In this document: piece after piece, positions 27,282 through 37,900 of the stretch | Position numbering within the stretch: position 1 is the stretch's first letter | Layout of the letters: each line of letters starts with the position of its first letter | DNA from: an uncultured Ignavibacteria bacterium | Lineage (GTDB): Bacteria; Bacteroidota; Ignavibacteria; Kapaibacteriales; UBA2268 | Assembly: GCA_903862655.1 (NCBI GenBank) | Contig: CAIOZA010000142.1 | Coordinates: 62,001 to 126,000 of the forward strand | DNA length: 64,000 nucleotides | Direction of reading: 5' to 3' | Position numbers and translations under genes: made by a program | Notes under the pieces: generated by a model | Told to the model about the DNA's origin: nothing | What the model saw: the letters and a program-made list of their open reading frames with translations, nothing else | The model's database searches: none

Positions 27282-30275
27282 TTACTTAATTATCTGAAAT
27301 TGCTTGGTGAATATTCCCTGATTGGTCGAAAGTACTATAATATATGATCCCTGAATTAATGAAGAAACATCGATGTCGATCTTATAAATACCTGCTTTCA
27401 GAATTGAGTGATATGCATCTAATCCTAGTTGACCGTAAGGATTAAATATTTTTATAGCAGTTAGTGATTCTTCTGATAACCCGATATTCACAGATGCAAG
27501 TAGATTGACAGGATTTGGATACACATTATCAAGGAAGAAAGACTGCGGAGCTTTCTTTGTGGTCAGAAGCATTTCAATATCACAGGCTGAATTGCCATCA
27601 CGAAGTAGTTCTGTAGCTAAGCCGGATAATTTTATTTTTGAAGAAATGCATTTAAATGATAATAACAGTGAATCTTCAATAACTTTTTTTGTAACAGTTG
27701 TTGGTTTGAAACAAACTGATATATACTTTATATCTCCGGGATTAAGAATTAATGGAAGTTGATGTTGTGGAATAGAAAATTCAATGTTACGTGCTAACGC
27801 AATATTATCAAAAGTTATAGTTCTGATTCCATAATTCTCAATCCGGAATGAATCACACACAAAATGCCCAATAGGTGTTCTTGAGAAATCTATCAGATTG
27901 TCATTTTTATCTCCACCAGTTGATATTGATAGCGTGTAACCGGGTATAGTATCCCGGAATGTGACTATATTTTTCATTGAGTCGATAGCTGTGATAGAAA
28001 TTAGGGCATCCTTTGTTGGATCGGTAACATCCAAAACATAGGTGAAAACTTTGGCTGAACTTGTTACATTAGTAAGTGTGCAATTCTCTGTTTGTTCGGT
28101 AGTTATATTCAGTAAACCTGAGTCAATGTTTGCAGAATCTGTGATTGATATAGAATTAACTGTGTCACATGGACCCTTGATAAATGTTATGCTAGGACTT
28201 TTCCTGTCAGAAACAGATGTCAGATTTAGAATTACCATATTGGCATTAGAACAACCATCAAAAACAAATAGTGTATCTGTAATAGTTGTATCTGAATTTA
28301 AGGTTATGCAAATATCAATATCGGTCTTGTTCCCCGGGGTCATAGTAAAAAAAGTATTTATACTACGGGAGAAATTCAAAATGTTCTTGAATTCTGGCGG
28401 ACTTAATTTATGACTGAATTTACCATAGTTTATAAGTTTCAATTTAAAACAATAAGCTCCCCCAGAACGGATTGTATCTGTTAGATAATATGGTAGTTCC
28501 TGATTTTGAGTCTGATACTGACCAATGGTAAACCCAGGTATATCAAAGCTTTTATTGGATTTAATGCCAGATGAGTCAGATGCTTTTATCAAAAACCGAC
28601 CATCTTTACGAACGTCAGTTAAAGTAGCATTAAATGCAACAGATTCAACCAATGGAGTGAAATTAGGAATAGAAATATCAGTATTAATTATAGAATCAGC
28701 AACAACACTCAGAATCCGCAAATCCTTGTCAGATGACCTTTCAACAAGACCCTTAACTGAATAGCATGAATCCACTGATGTAATTTTGGGTGGTTTATAA
28801 TTAATCGGTATGAACGTCATACCTCCAAGATAGCCATAAGAATTTGCTTCACCATAGCCATAAACATAAACACCCATTGTGCTATTAGCAGAAACCAGGT
28901 GAGTACCATCGGTAACACTTAAATTAGCATAAGAATAACCTGAATTTTGAATCGGTTTAAATCTATTGGGTGCCACAGTTGAATTATCAAGTTTAACAGA
29001 ATAGATTGAAGTATCCGCTACTATGATTGTAATATATTGAGCAGTATAGATCTTATTTCTGCTCTCCCACGCCTGAGCATTAATAATTCTGCAGGTTTTA
29101 ATAAACTGTTCCTTTGGTGGAATAAGCAACATAAAAGGATCGCCAATTGGATAAGGAGTGCGACTGCCTTCTCCAGATGATTTTTTAAATTGAAATACAG
29201 AAATTGGTTTATTGGCTTTAATGATACTAGGTGTCAAACCAACAGGAGATTCATATAATCCACTTTTATTTAATATTACAATATTCCCATTAATCGAAAC
29301 CTCGGTAGTATCGTAAGCTGCTAGAATTCTGAATAAATCATCGCCTGTGGTTGTGATGGATACAGGTTGAATAAAGGGGACAATAAATGCATTTTTACCC
29401 CAATATTTGAAAGGTTGCATCTGCTCAACCAGACAGTCTCTTGATGCTCCATTCTGAGCTAATGAATAGGGTAAACTTGCACGTTGCTGGCCACCAAATA
29501 AAGCTATTGGCTTATCTGCATTAATCTCAGATCCTGTAAGATCAGGATTGTAAATATCGTTGTCAATTTTTGACTGAACAAGATAACAATCACCTTGGTT
29601 CAAGGTGATTTGAAAAGGTGCTATTTTATTCATGTAGGTTTCAACTGCAGGAGTAATTGTTATATTTGTATTATCTTCAACTGCCACAATTACAAATTGT
29701 GAAGGGGTTCTAGCTCCAGCATCTGTATCTGCATTATAGGACATAACCAGATAATCCATACTTAGAACTTTTGTCGGAAACACATTAAATGCGTCGCTGG
29801 TGTATTGAGCCTGATTGTGTGCGTAAACAGTAATATCATCATTACTTGTTATATGAAAAGATTGAGGAGCAATCTTCTCAGTTTGGTGCTGACTCCAAGA
29901 TGGGTCATCCGGTACTAGAAAACCAACAAGCTCATAAGAATCATCTCTTAATTTGAAAGTAAATATCTGTCTTGGATCATTAATAACAAAATTCTGAGTA
30001 AAGGGAGTGCCATTCATGTTCCTGTACTGAATTACACCAGATGTCGGGACAGTAGAAGTGATAAATATAAAAATTGAATCCGTATTTGCATTAAAGCCGC
30101 TAGCATTCGAATGAAAGTTTGGCATAAAAGTCAGCCAAAAATCTTTTCCTTGAGTCGAAAATTCTTCATCCTGAGCAAACAATGAACTCGATAGGATTAA
30201 AAGAATTGTAAATATTGAAACTTTCAAATTTCTCAAGACCGAAAATTTCTCTATTTTGTTTAGGAATGTTTTCAT
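27282..30275 (-). CDS. Large secreted protein with IgGFc-binding-like N-terminus and T9SS tail
   Basis: This 997-residue protein has a signal peptide (about 16-35). EFSTQGKDFWLTFMPNFHSN begins a 430-residue region like the IgGFc-binding-protein N-terminal domain found in animal and bacterial secreted proteins (repeated DDITVYAHNQ and GQQRASLPYS segments). The middle consists of beta-sandwich modules with frequent DSxxI patterns. The last 75 residues are a T9SS sorting domain (VYPNPVNLLASVNIGL to FTKQFQIIK). It is expected at the cell surface or released. A role in adhesion or binding is inferred from domain type; no catalytic motif is seen. Confidence 0.78.
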   Translation of the reverse strand: MKTFLNKIEKFSVLRNLKVSIFTILLILSSSLFAQDEEFSTQGKDFWLTFMPNFHSNASGFNANTDSIFIFITSTVPTSGVIQYRNMNGTPFTQNFVINDPRQIFTFKLRDDSYELVGFLVPDDPSWSQHQTEKIAPQSFHITSNDDITVYAHNQAQYTSDAFNVFPTKVLSMDYLVMSYNADTDAGARTPSQFVIVAVEDNTNITITPAVETYMNKIAPFQITLNQGDCYLVQSKIDNDIYNPDLTGSEINADKPIALFGGQQRASLPYSLAQNGASRDCLVEQMQPFKYWGKNAFIVPFIQPVSITTTGDDLFRILAAYDTTEVSINGNIVILNKSGLYESPVGLTPSIIKANKPISVFQFKKSSGEGSRTPYPIGDPFMLLIPPKEQFIKTCRIINAQAWESRNKIYTAQYITIIVADTSIYSVKLDNSTVAPNRFKPIQNSGYSYANLSVTDGTHLVSANSTMGVYVYGYGEANSYGYLGGMTFIPINYKPPKITSVDSCYSVKGLVERSSDKDLRILSVVADSIINTDISIPNFTPLVESVAFNATLTDVRKDGRFLIKASDSSGIKSNKSFDIPGFTIGQYQTQNQELPYYLTDTIRSGGAYCFKLKLINYGKFSHKLSPPEFKNILNFSRSINTFFTMTPGNKTDIDICITLNSDTTITDTLFVFDGCSNANMVILNLTSVSDRKSPSITFIKGPCDTVNSISITDSANIDSGLLNITTEQTENCTLTNVTSSAKVFTYVLDVTDPTKDALISITAIDSMKNIVTFRDTIPGYTLSISTGGDKNDNLIDFSRTPIGHFVCDSFRIENYGIRTITFDNIALARNIEFSIPQHQLPLILNPGDIKYISVCFKPTTVTKKVIEDSLLLSFKCISSKIKLSGLATELLRDGNSACDIEMLLTTKKAPQSFFLDNVYPNPVNLLASVNIGLSEESLTAIKIFNPYGQLGLDAYHSILKAGIYKIDIDVSSLIQGSYIIVLSTNQGIFTKQFQIIK

Positions 30276-30374
30276 TTAATAGTTTTTTATTATTTTTGAC
30301 AACTTAATAAGACAATTATTTTATAAAAGGTCTAATCTTTAAAAGTATCTACACATAACTCTCAATTTAGTTAT

Positions 30375-30920
30375 ATGAAAAAATTAATTCACTCAGAAAT
30401 TTTACAGGAGAGGCTTACAAATAAAGAAGCTAAATCAGTCGATAGAAAACCTGTGTATGTTATGATGTCGAATATTCGAAGTCTATATAATGTTGGCTCT
30501 ATGTTCAGGACTTGTGATGCTGCTTTAGTGAGTGAACTGATTCTTTGCGGTTTTACTCCACATCCACCAAGAATGGAAATCGAAAAAACAGCTCTGGGTG
30601 CGGTTGACACTGTGCCGTGGAAGTATTTTAACAGTGATATAGATGCTGTAAAATATTTGAAACAAAAGAATATTAGGGTGATTGCTTTAGAAATCACTGA
30701 TAAAAAGAGAAGTTATTCGTCATTAGAAATTGAGGATTATCCACTCTGCCTTGTTTTGGGAAATGAACTAACCGGCATTGATCAGGAACTTCTTGCTCTT
30801 TGTGATGATGCTATAGAGATTGAGATGCATGGTGTTAAGCATTCTCTCAACGTGAGTGTGGCTGGTGGTATTGCCATATTCGAAGCAATTAGAAAATGGA
30901 AAGAAATTTCAAATTATTAA
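30375..30920 (+). CDS. SpoU/TrmH-family RNA 2'-O-ribose methyltransferase
   Basis: The protein has 181 residues and a SPOUT knot fold. Motif 1 is NIRSLYNVGSMFRTCDAA (catalytic Arg in FRTCD), motif 2 CLVLGNELTGIDQELLALCDDAIEIEM and motif 3 SLNVSVAGGIAIFEA. It uses S-adenosylmethionine to methylate a ribose in tRNA or rRNA, but the target nucleotide cannot be told from sequence. There is no N-terminal substrate-binding domain beyond 30 residues, as in TrmL/TrmH-short types. The MqnA-like gene follows after nine bases. Confidence 0.9.
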   Translation: MKKLIHSEILQERLTNKEAKSVDRKPVYVMMSNIRSLYNVGSMFRTCDAALVSELILCGFTPHPPRMEIEKTALGAVDTVPWKYFNSDIDAVKYLKQKNIRVIALEITDKKRSYSSLEIEDYPLCLVLGNELTGIDQELLALCDDAIEIEMHGVKHSLNVSVAGGIAIFEAIRKWKEISNY

Positions 30921-30929
30921 TAGGATATT

Positions 30930-31712
30930 ATGAATATTAACATAGCAGTTCCCAATAATCCTGTATTCAGTAAATTATACTCGAATGCTGAATTTATAAA
31001 TAATTTCAATAAAATTTCGATTTTTGAAGTAAACGAATCAGAAATATTTAATCTTTTATATGGGGAGAGAGTCGATATTGCTTTGATGACACCTCTTTCC
31101 TATGCTCAGGGTATAAAAAGCTCTGATTTTAGGATAATACCCGGACCTGCTTTTTCTTTAGAAGGTTTTGGTGGATTAGCTTCGATATTCTTCCAGAAAG
31201 GATTGCAATCTATTGAAAGTTCAGTCAGCCCGACTCCGGATGATTATTTGATACAAATGGGCAGAATACTACTGTCGGAAAAATTTGATATCATCGTCAA
31301 TCTACAAAATAAAAAAAGTAGTATTGATGATTTGTTAAAAGATTTCCATAGCGTCATTGCTTGGAATGATACTGAACCGAAGAATGATTTATTGGATATT
31401 ACAGAAGAATGGTACGATAGTTTTGAAGTACCAATGCCATTGTGCTTCTGGGTATGCAAAGCTGATTCTCAACTTGAGGGGATGGAAGAAATAGTAAAAA
31501 ATTTAGCTGTTCCAGGGTTGCCAACCGAAGAAGAAATTAATTTCGATGATGGTGAGGCTCATCATCACGAAGAATTCGGACCAAGAACAGGAAAATTAAT
31601 CTGGACCTGGAGTAATGAATATGAAGAGATTCTAGAGCAGACATTACAACTTCTCTATTTTCATCAATTAGTCGAAGATATAGCTGCAGTAAAAATATTA
31701 CACCGAGACTGA
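30930..31712 (+). CDS. Periplasmic-binding-fold protein distantly like MqnA/MqnD
   Basis: This is a 260-residue protein without signal peptide. The pattern of an early strand, RVDIALMTPLSYAQ, a GPAFSLEGFGGLASIFFQKG strand and EEWYDSFEVPMPLCFWVCKAD resembles chorismate dehydratase MqnA and its relatives of the futalosine menaquinone route. An acidic, His-rich insert (DDGEAHHHEEFGPRTG, near residue 215) is not something I know from MqnA. The assignment as a menaquinone enzyme is tentative, and a related binding protein is equally possible. It is co-directional with the SpoU gene. Its 3' end overlaps the convergent HD gene by 15 bases. Confidence 0.5.
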   Translation: MNINIAVPNNPVFSKLYSNAEFINNFNKISIFEVNESEIFNLLYGERVDIALMTPLSYAQGIKSSDFRIIPGPAFSLEGFGGLASIFFQKGLQSIESSVSPTPDDYLIQMGRILLSEKFDIIVNLQNKKSSIDDLLKDFHSVIAWNDTEPKNDLLDITEEWYDSFEVPMPLCFWVCKADSQLEGMEEIVKNLAVPGLPTEEEINFDDGEAHHHEEFGPRTGKLIWTWSNEYEEILEQTLQLLYFHQLVEDIAAVKILHRD

Positions 31713-32915
31713 ATCAAAACTATTTAAAATCGAATTTATATCAACTTGCCCGAGTTTTTTATTTAGATATTTAGATTTGATATTATCCAAAGCTGAGGCA
31801 AGATCTTCAGCCTTTATGCCAAGTTTCAATGATGACCATGCCTCAAGATATGCAGACAACTGGTCGGCAGCTCTAATCAATTGACCATCGATCGGGTTAT
31901 ATTTATCATCGTTGTATTTCTCATTCATATCATCGGTTGATTCCGCTCTACAGATGATCCCATCTTCATTCAGGTATTTATCATCAAATTCATCTCTAGT
32001 AAAGTATTTTATTTCGTCACGCCATGATGACTCAATAAGTGGAAGAATTTCTTTATCTGCTAAATCTGCTTCTATATCTTGAATTAAATTTTTGAATTCT
32101 TCCGATGACATTTTGACTGGAGAGATTATATCTCGTGTTACTGCTTCCGGCAAGTCGTGGAACAATCCACCAAAAAAATTGTTGTACATTCTCTTTGACC
32201 CAGCATTATTGTCTCTTGCGAAGAAATATGAAATACAAGCAACAAATAATGAATGGCCCAAAACTGATGTTTTAGGTAATCTTGGAGTCTGCGACCATCT
32301 CGTTTGGAATCTCAACTGGCCACAAAGATCAATAAAATCTGACACAGGTCTGCGAGTTATTAGTTTTCTCATGCCTACCAAATCGAGTTTTGAATCTATC
32401 ATCCCAAGCAAATCCAATTCAATTTGGTTGATCTGATAACCTTCAGGATTTGCCTGTTTAATGATCTTTAGAAACTCCCAATAGCTGGAATAAATATGTG
32501 ATGCTTCGAGAATTCTTAGGCTGAAAGGATCCAGAGATGTTTCATCGTTTAGGAAGGAATGAAATTCCTGTTTGATAGTTTCATCTTCAAATTTTGATTC
32601 AATACTTTGGTAAACCCATTCATTTAATTTATGAAATGTGTCTTTGTAATCAATTTTCAGTTTATAAAATATTGGGGATTTGATGTCGGAAATAATTATT
32701 CTTCTTAACAACTCGAATATACCACCTTTGATAATATCATCCCAGTTTACATAATTACCATTTTGTTCTTCGTATTTTCCAAGAATATATGCAATGAACA
32801 TTTTGTGAGCATGCTTATCCATTTCAATTAATTCAACGGTTCTTATCTTATCGTTCCAACGCTGAACAGTAAATCCTTTGAATAATTCCTTTACGATGTT
32901 AATATTAGTAATCAT
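31698..32915 (-). CDS. HD-domain phosphohydrolase-like protein
   Basis: This 405-residue cytosolic protein has an HD metal site in VLGHSLFVACISYFFA (first His) and GGLFHDLPEAVTRDII (His-Asp pair, near 255), with a later Asp in ADQLSAYLEAWSSLK. That order fits the HD fold seen in YfbR-like nucleotidases and oligonucleotide or nucleotide phosphohydrolases. The N-terminal 180 residues are unrecognised apart from a second histidine-bearing helix (DKHAHKMFIAYILGKYEE). The substrate is unknown. It is transcribed after the transporter gene, with 12 bases between them, so the two are probably one operon. Confidence 0.72.
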   Translation of the reverse strand: MITNINIVKELFKGFTVQRWNDKIRTVELIEMDKHAHKMFIAYILGKYEEQNGNYVNWDDIIKGGIFELLRRIIISDIKSPIFYKLKIDYKDTFHKLNEWVYQSIESKFEDETIKQEFHSFLNDETSLDPFSLRILEASHIYSSYWEFLKIIKQANPEGYQINQIELDLLGMIDSKLDLVGMRKLITRRPVSDFIDLCGQLRFQTRWSQTPRLPKTSVLGHSLFVACISYFFARDNNAGSKRMYNNFFGGLFHDLPEAVTRDIISPVKMSSEEFKNLIQDIEADLADKEILPLIESSWRDEIKYFTRDEFDDKYLNEDGIICRAESTDDMNEKYNDDKYNPIDGQLIRAADQLSAYLEAWSSLKLGIKAEDLASALDNIKSKYLNKKLGQVDINSILNSFDSVSV

Positions 32916-32927
32916 AATATTCCAGAA

Positions 32928-34253
32928 TTAAATAAATAAAAGTTGAACTAAAATATAGATTGGAAGTAAGATAATCAAAGAAAACTTAATAATATATTCA
33001 AAAAAGTGAGGCATATCAACTCCGTTGTGTTCTGCCATAGCTTTTATCATGAAGTTCGGACCATTGCCAATGTAAGTCATTGAACCAAAGAATACGGAAC
33101 CTAAGCTTATTGCTTTCAAAAATGATTCAGGGATTCCGGCTACTAGATTTCCAGTAAATAATGCCGGATTGGCTTCGACCATTCCCTTGGCAAGGGAGTG
33201 CATTGTTACGGCTGTAGGTGTATTGTCCAAAAAACTGCTGAGAAATCCAGAAATATAATAGAAAAATGTTGGAGAATTTTTCGCTAAACTTGCAGCGTTG
33301 GATTCAAGGTAAAGTATACAAGGTATCATTGTAATGAAAATCCCAAGGAAAAGATAAGCAACTTCTTCGATAGGATGCCAGCCAAAATTATTCGATTTTC
33401 TTATTTTCTTTGAAGTAAATTTTAAAGAAGAAACAATCATCAATACAATAATAACATCACGAATAATAGATAAAATTTTTGCATCGATATTGAAATTCTG
33501 TGGTGTAAGGATAACCACTGCCAGAATCACAATTCCAAGCCATAAGAAGTTCGATTTACCTTCAACTTTAAAGTTCATTGCCTTGAAATTTGGATGATGG
33601 AGTTCTGATTCTTCTTTTCGGAAATAATATCGATCAATAAAAAAGAAGATTGTAATTAGAAGGCCATTAACAAAAAGCCAAATAGGAAATAATTTCAAAA
33701 ACCAAAAGAATGGTGCTCCTCTAAGGAATAACATAAATAATGGGGGGTCGCCGACTGGAGTTAATAATCCGCCTGTATTGGCAACAATTGCGATTAAAAA
33801 AAGAAATGTATGTGTTTTGTATTTCCTGTGCTTTAATATTTTTATCAAAGGGTGGACAATTAACATTGCCGCTCCTGTTGTTCCCAAAAAAGAAGCAAGA
33901 ACGGCACCTAAAACCAGGAATATAGTATTAGTTTCAGGGCGTGATGTGATATTGCTATCTAAGTGAATTCCACCAGAAATTACAAATAATGAACCTATTA
34001 ATATTATAAAAGGAAAATAATCAAAAAGTAATGTATCAAACATAACATGAGTGTACCCGGTTAGAATTGCCCATAAAATAACCGGTAAGGATAATACCAC
34101 TGAAACTAATAATTTATTAATGTTCTTGTGCCAGAAAAATTCAAGTACTAGTGGGAAGATAGCTATGGTAGCTAACATAAGTACAAAAGGCAATGTGAAT
34201 ATCAGATTAATATGGTTAATCATTTGACTTTTAAATGTTTCTAAAAAAAACAA
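32928..34253 (-). CDS. Ion transporter superfamily membrane protein (sodium:proton antiporter-like)
   Basis: The 441-residue protein has about eleven TM helices. LGTTGAAMLIVHPLIKIL, NTGGLLTPVGDPPLFMLFLRG and the symmetrical FLDNTPTAVTMHSLAKG are the paired hairpin motifs of the ion transporter (IT) superfamily, closest to NhaD-type or CitMHS-like proteins in Bacteroidota. It probably exchanges Na+ for H+ or moves a small anion. The track start at 34253 is kept; MINHINLIF at codon 11 is an alternative. The downstream HD gene is in the same direction. Confidence 0.8.
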   Translation of the reverse strand: MFFLETFKSQMINHINLIFTLPFVLMLATIAIFPLVLEFFWHKNINKLLVSVVLSLPVILWAILTGYTHVMFDTLLFDYFPFIILIGSLFVISGGIHLDSNITSRPETNTIFLVLGAVLASFLGTTGAAMLIVHPLIKILKHRKYKTHTFLFLIAIVANTGGLLTPVGDPPLFMLFLRGAPFFWFLKLFPIWLFVNGLLITIFFFIDRYYFRKEESELHHPNFKAMNFKVEGKSNFLWLGIVILAVVILTPQNFNIDAKILSIIRDVIIVLMIVSSLKFTSKKIRKSNNFGWHPIEEVAYLFLGIFITMIPCILYLESNAASLAKNSPTFFYYISGFLSSFLDNTPTAVTMHSLAKGMVEANPALFTGNLVAGIPESFLKAISLGSVFFGSMTYIGNGPNFMIKAMAEHNGVDMPHFFEYIIKFSLIILLPIYILVQLLFI

Positions 34254-34452
34254 AATAATGATTTTATTTCAATTTTAATTACTCGGAACAACAATTCAAT
34301 GATTAGAATATAAATATTAGACATGACTAATTTTCACAAAATATAATTTTTTTGATACGTTTTATAACAAATAATTGATTATTAAGACAATCTGACTGAT
34401 TTTAACTTTACTAATTATGATATTCACAATCATCATATACTAAGGATTAATT

Positions 34453-34911
34453 ATGACAAAATCGTATATACTCTTTGCTGTTGTATTTACTTCAATTTTT
34501 GTGTTACTATCATCGTGTGCATGTACTAAAAAAGAAAACCAAATGATTCCTAATGATTTTCATCTAAGATTCGGTGCAGGAGGAGGATTTACCGGGATTT
34601 GGTCCGGTTATTTCATAAATCAGGATGGAAATGTGCTAAAGTGGGAAGGAAAAATGGGTAATGAGAAATTTCAAGATTTCGGAAATCTTTCGAATGAAGC
34701 TATGGGTTATATCCTGAAAGAAATAAAAAGCAAAAACATTATGATGATTAACATGCAAAACACTGGAAATATGACTATGTCAATTAATATTACATTAGAT
34801 AGCCTTGAAAACAATATTCTCTTTACTGCGGATTCATCAAACGATACTTCAAAAGTACTTCAAAAATTCTATCAAAATCTGGATAGTACAATTAAATCAA
34901 TAAAAAAATAA
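34453..34911 (+). CDS. Small lipoprotein of unknown function
   Basis: A 152-residue protein with a signal peptide and lipobox FVLLSSCACTKKENQ. The mature part has a glycine-rich start (FGAGGGFTGIWSGYFIN) and a compact beta-rich body ending in a Lys-rich helix. It resembles short Bacteroidota lipoproteins without known role. It lies 26 bases before the M4 protease in the same direction and may be co-expressed with it. Confidence 0.7.
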   Translation: MTKSYILFAVVFTSIFVLLSSCACTKKENQMIPNDFHLRFGAGGGFTGIWSGYFINQDGNVLKWEGKMGNEKFQDFGNLSNEAMGYILKEIKSKNIMMINMQNTGNMTMSINITLDSLENNILFTADSSNDTSKVLQKFYQNLDSTIKSIKK

Positions 34912-34937
34912 TTATTAAATTTAATTATGAGGATGTT

Positions 34938-37900
34938 ATGAAATTGTCTACTAATAATTTACTTTTGACAAGGCTTTCGATACTGATTCTTGTGCTTGCG
35001 ATTTTCAATGCGAATAGCTTTGCTATTTCTAAAAAGATACACAATGTTGATAAGCAACAATCGATTTCAATCAGCCCAGAAAATTTGAATTCTATGGCTA
35101 TTAAGTTAAGTAAATTCCAAACAGTCGCCAAATCGAATCAAATTTTAAATTCACCCGATTTGCCACTTAATTCAGCAATGAATTCTAATCAACCAGAAGC
35201 ATTTTTAGGCGATCTTTATATTGAGGCTAAAGATAATTTACCATTCTTTATGAGCGGAGAAACTCTTGAGAAAAATTCTTCGCTTCTTATGAAACAAAAT
35301 AGTTCAAATAAAATGTTGAACTCAAATGGTATTGCTATCTCTTACATTCAGGAAAAGAAGGAATTATTTAAACTTATAGATCCACTGAACGAATTGAAAA
35401 TCAAAGAAACCGTTAAGGATAAGGATGGAAATTATCATGTGAGGTTAAGTCAATCATATAAAGGTATACCAATATGGAGCAAGGATATAACAGTGCATTA
35501 TGATAAAGATAAAATATACTTAATTAACGGCAGGTATATCCCGACTCCCCAGAATGTAGATATTAATAATTTCAAAATATCTTATGAAGTTGCTCTTAAG
35601 TCCGTTCGGGATGATATTAAGCCTATAACTTCATCAAATCTGAATTCTAACCTATTCCCAAATTATACCGGACCGACAGCAAAAAAATATATCTGGTGTG
35701 ATGAAACAAATCATCCATATTTAGCTTGGTTCGTTGAAATAAGACCTAACATTGTTGATGACTGGTATTACTTTATAGATGCAATTACAGGAAATATTCT
35801 TGAAAAATATAACAATACAAAACAAGATGGCCCTGCCACAGCTAATGCTAAAGATTATCTAAATCAAACCGTTGTTGTTAATTCATATTTAAGTAATGGT
35901 GCATATTACATGATTGATGCTTCCAGGCCTATGTTCAATGGTAACATCAGCGATCCTAAAGGTGTGATAATTACTTATGATAACAAGAACACTGATCTAA
36001 CAAATAATTCAAATCCTGGACCTGTATCTTCAAGTAATAATCAATGGAGCGATCCTGTTTCAGTTTCTGCACATGCAAATATGGGAAAGTCTTATCAGTA
36101 CTATAAAGACATTCACTCACGTAACTCAATTGATAATGCTGGAATGACAATATATGCAATAATTCATGTAACTGATGGTAATCAGTCATTTGCCAATGCA
36201 TTCTGGAATGGACAATTTTTGGTGTTTGGTGATGGTGGTTCTTATTTCAAACCTTTAGCCGGGGCACTTGATGTCGTTGGGCATGAATTGACACATGGCA
36301 TTGTCACTTACAGCGGAGAGCTCGAGTATAAAAATCAATCAGGAGCCTTGAATGAAGCTATTGCGGATTGGGGTGGTGTGATGGTTGATAAAAAAAACTG
36401 GCTTGTCGGCGAAGATGCAAATCTGAATGGATCGATAATTAAACACAGAGATATGTCGAATCCACATAATGGAGAACAGCAAGGACAACAAAACTGGCAA
36501 CCTGCAAAAATGAGTGAATTTCAGACTATGCCCATTACTTCTGATAATGGTGGTGTTCATATGAATAGCGGCATTATTAACAAAGCTACTTATTTAATCG
36601 GAACAGCTATTGGTAAGGATAAATTGGAGAAGATATATTACAATACATTATTCAAGAGATACCTGAGCACACAGGCACAGTTTATTGATATGCGCCTTGC
36701 AACTGTCAAATCTGCAACTGATCTTTATGGTGCAAGTTCGACTGAAGTAAATGCTGTTAAAAAATCTTTTGATGATGTAGAAATATTTGATAAATCTGGT
36801 ACAAAACAAGATCCGGAAAGCCCTTCAAATCCAGGTGAACAATGGGTTGCAATTGTTGCTGCTCCACAGGATCAAAGTGACCATAGCCTCTATGTTGCAA
36901 AGGCAAAAATTTTAAACAATACAACTGATATTAAACATTTAACCGGAACACAGGTTTATTCAGGTTCAGGCAAAGCAATTACAATTCCAGATGATGGATC
37001 GCTTATCCTTTTCGTCGATGCTAACAACTTCATTCGTGGAATTTATCCAAATGGAACTAGTGAGACAGTCATAAGTCAAACTGGTGAGTGGAATTCAATT
37101 TCCATATCACCGGATGGCAAAAAGCTTGCTGCAACTTCTAATCTTAAGGAGCCTAAAATATATTTATTTGATTTAGTAGCTGGAACAAGCAAAACAATAG
37201 ATTTATATGTACCTAGCTCTCAGACAACTGCTGATATAAAGCCTCAATACCCTGATGCAATAGATTTTAACTTATCGGGAAATCTTCTTATTTATGATGT
37301 TGCTAACCGTGCTATGAATACTGATGGTACTTCCTATAGTTATTGGGAGATGAATCTTTATGATCTTACGAGCAATATCATCAGCAGAGTTCTTCCTACT
37401 CTCGGAGAAGGAATTAATATTGGCAATCCTTCCTTTGCAAAAAATAATAAGTATGTTTTTACTTATGAGATGGACGATGTCGTCAACAATATGCATTATA
37501 TCAGAGGGCACAATTTGTTTTCTGGAGAAGACGATGTAATTGACTCATGGAATTATAGTACAGATAACTGGGGAGCACCTTGCTATTCTGTTGATGATAA
37601 ATATGCAGTTTACCAATACTATGATCCCAATGTTTTAAATTATTATATCTATAATGTAACTCTATCTACAAATAAATTAAAAGGTATTTCCAGAACGCAA
37701 TACTTAGTCTATGCCAGACAGCCAAGACCATTCGCTATTGGTAAGCGACCAGTCGGTGTTGATGAATCAGAAAATTCAAACTTTAAAAGCATTTCAGCAT
37801 ATCCCAATCCGACCAACGATTTGGTAAAGATCAATTTTGAAATAGTTAGATCTTCAAATGTAAGTTTGAAAATTATAAATTTATTTGGATCGGTTGTCAA

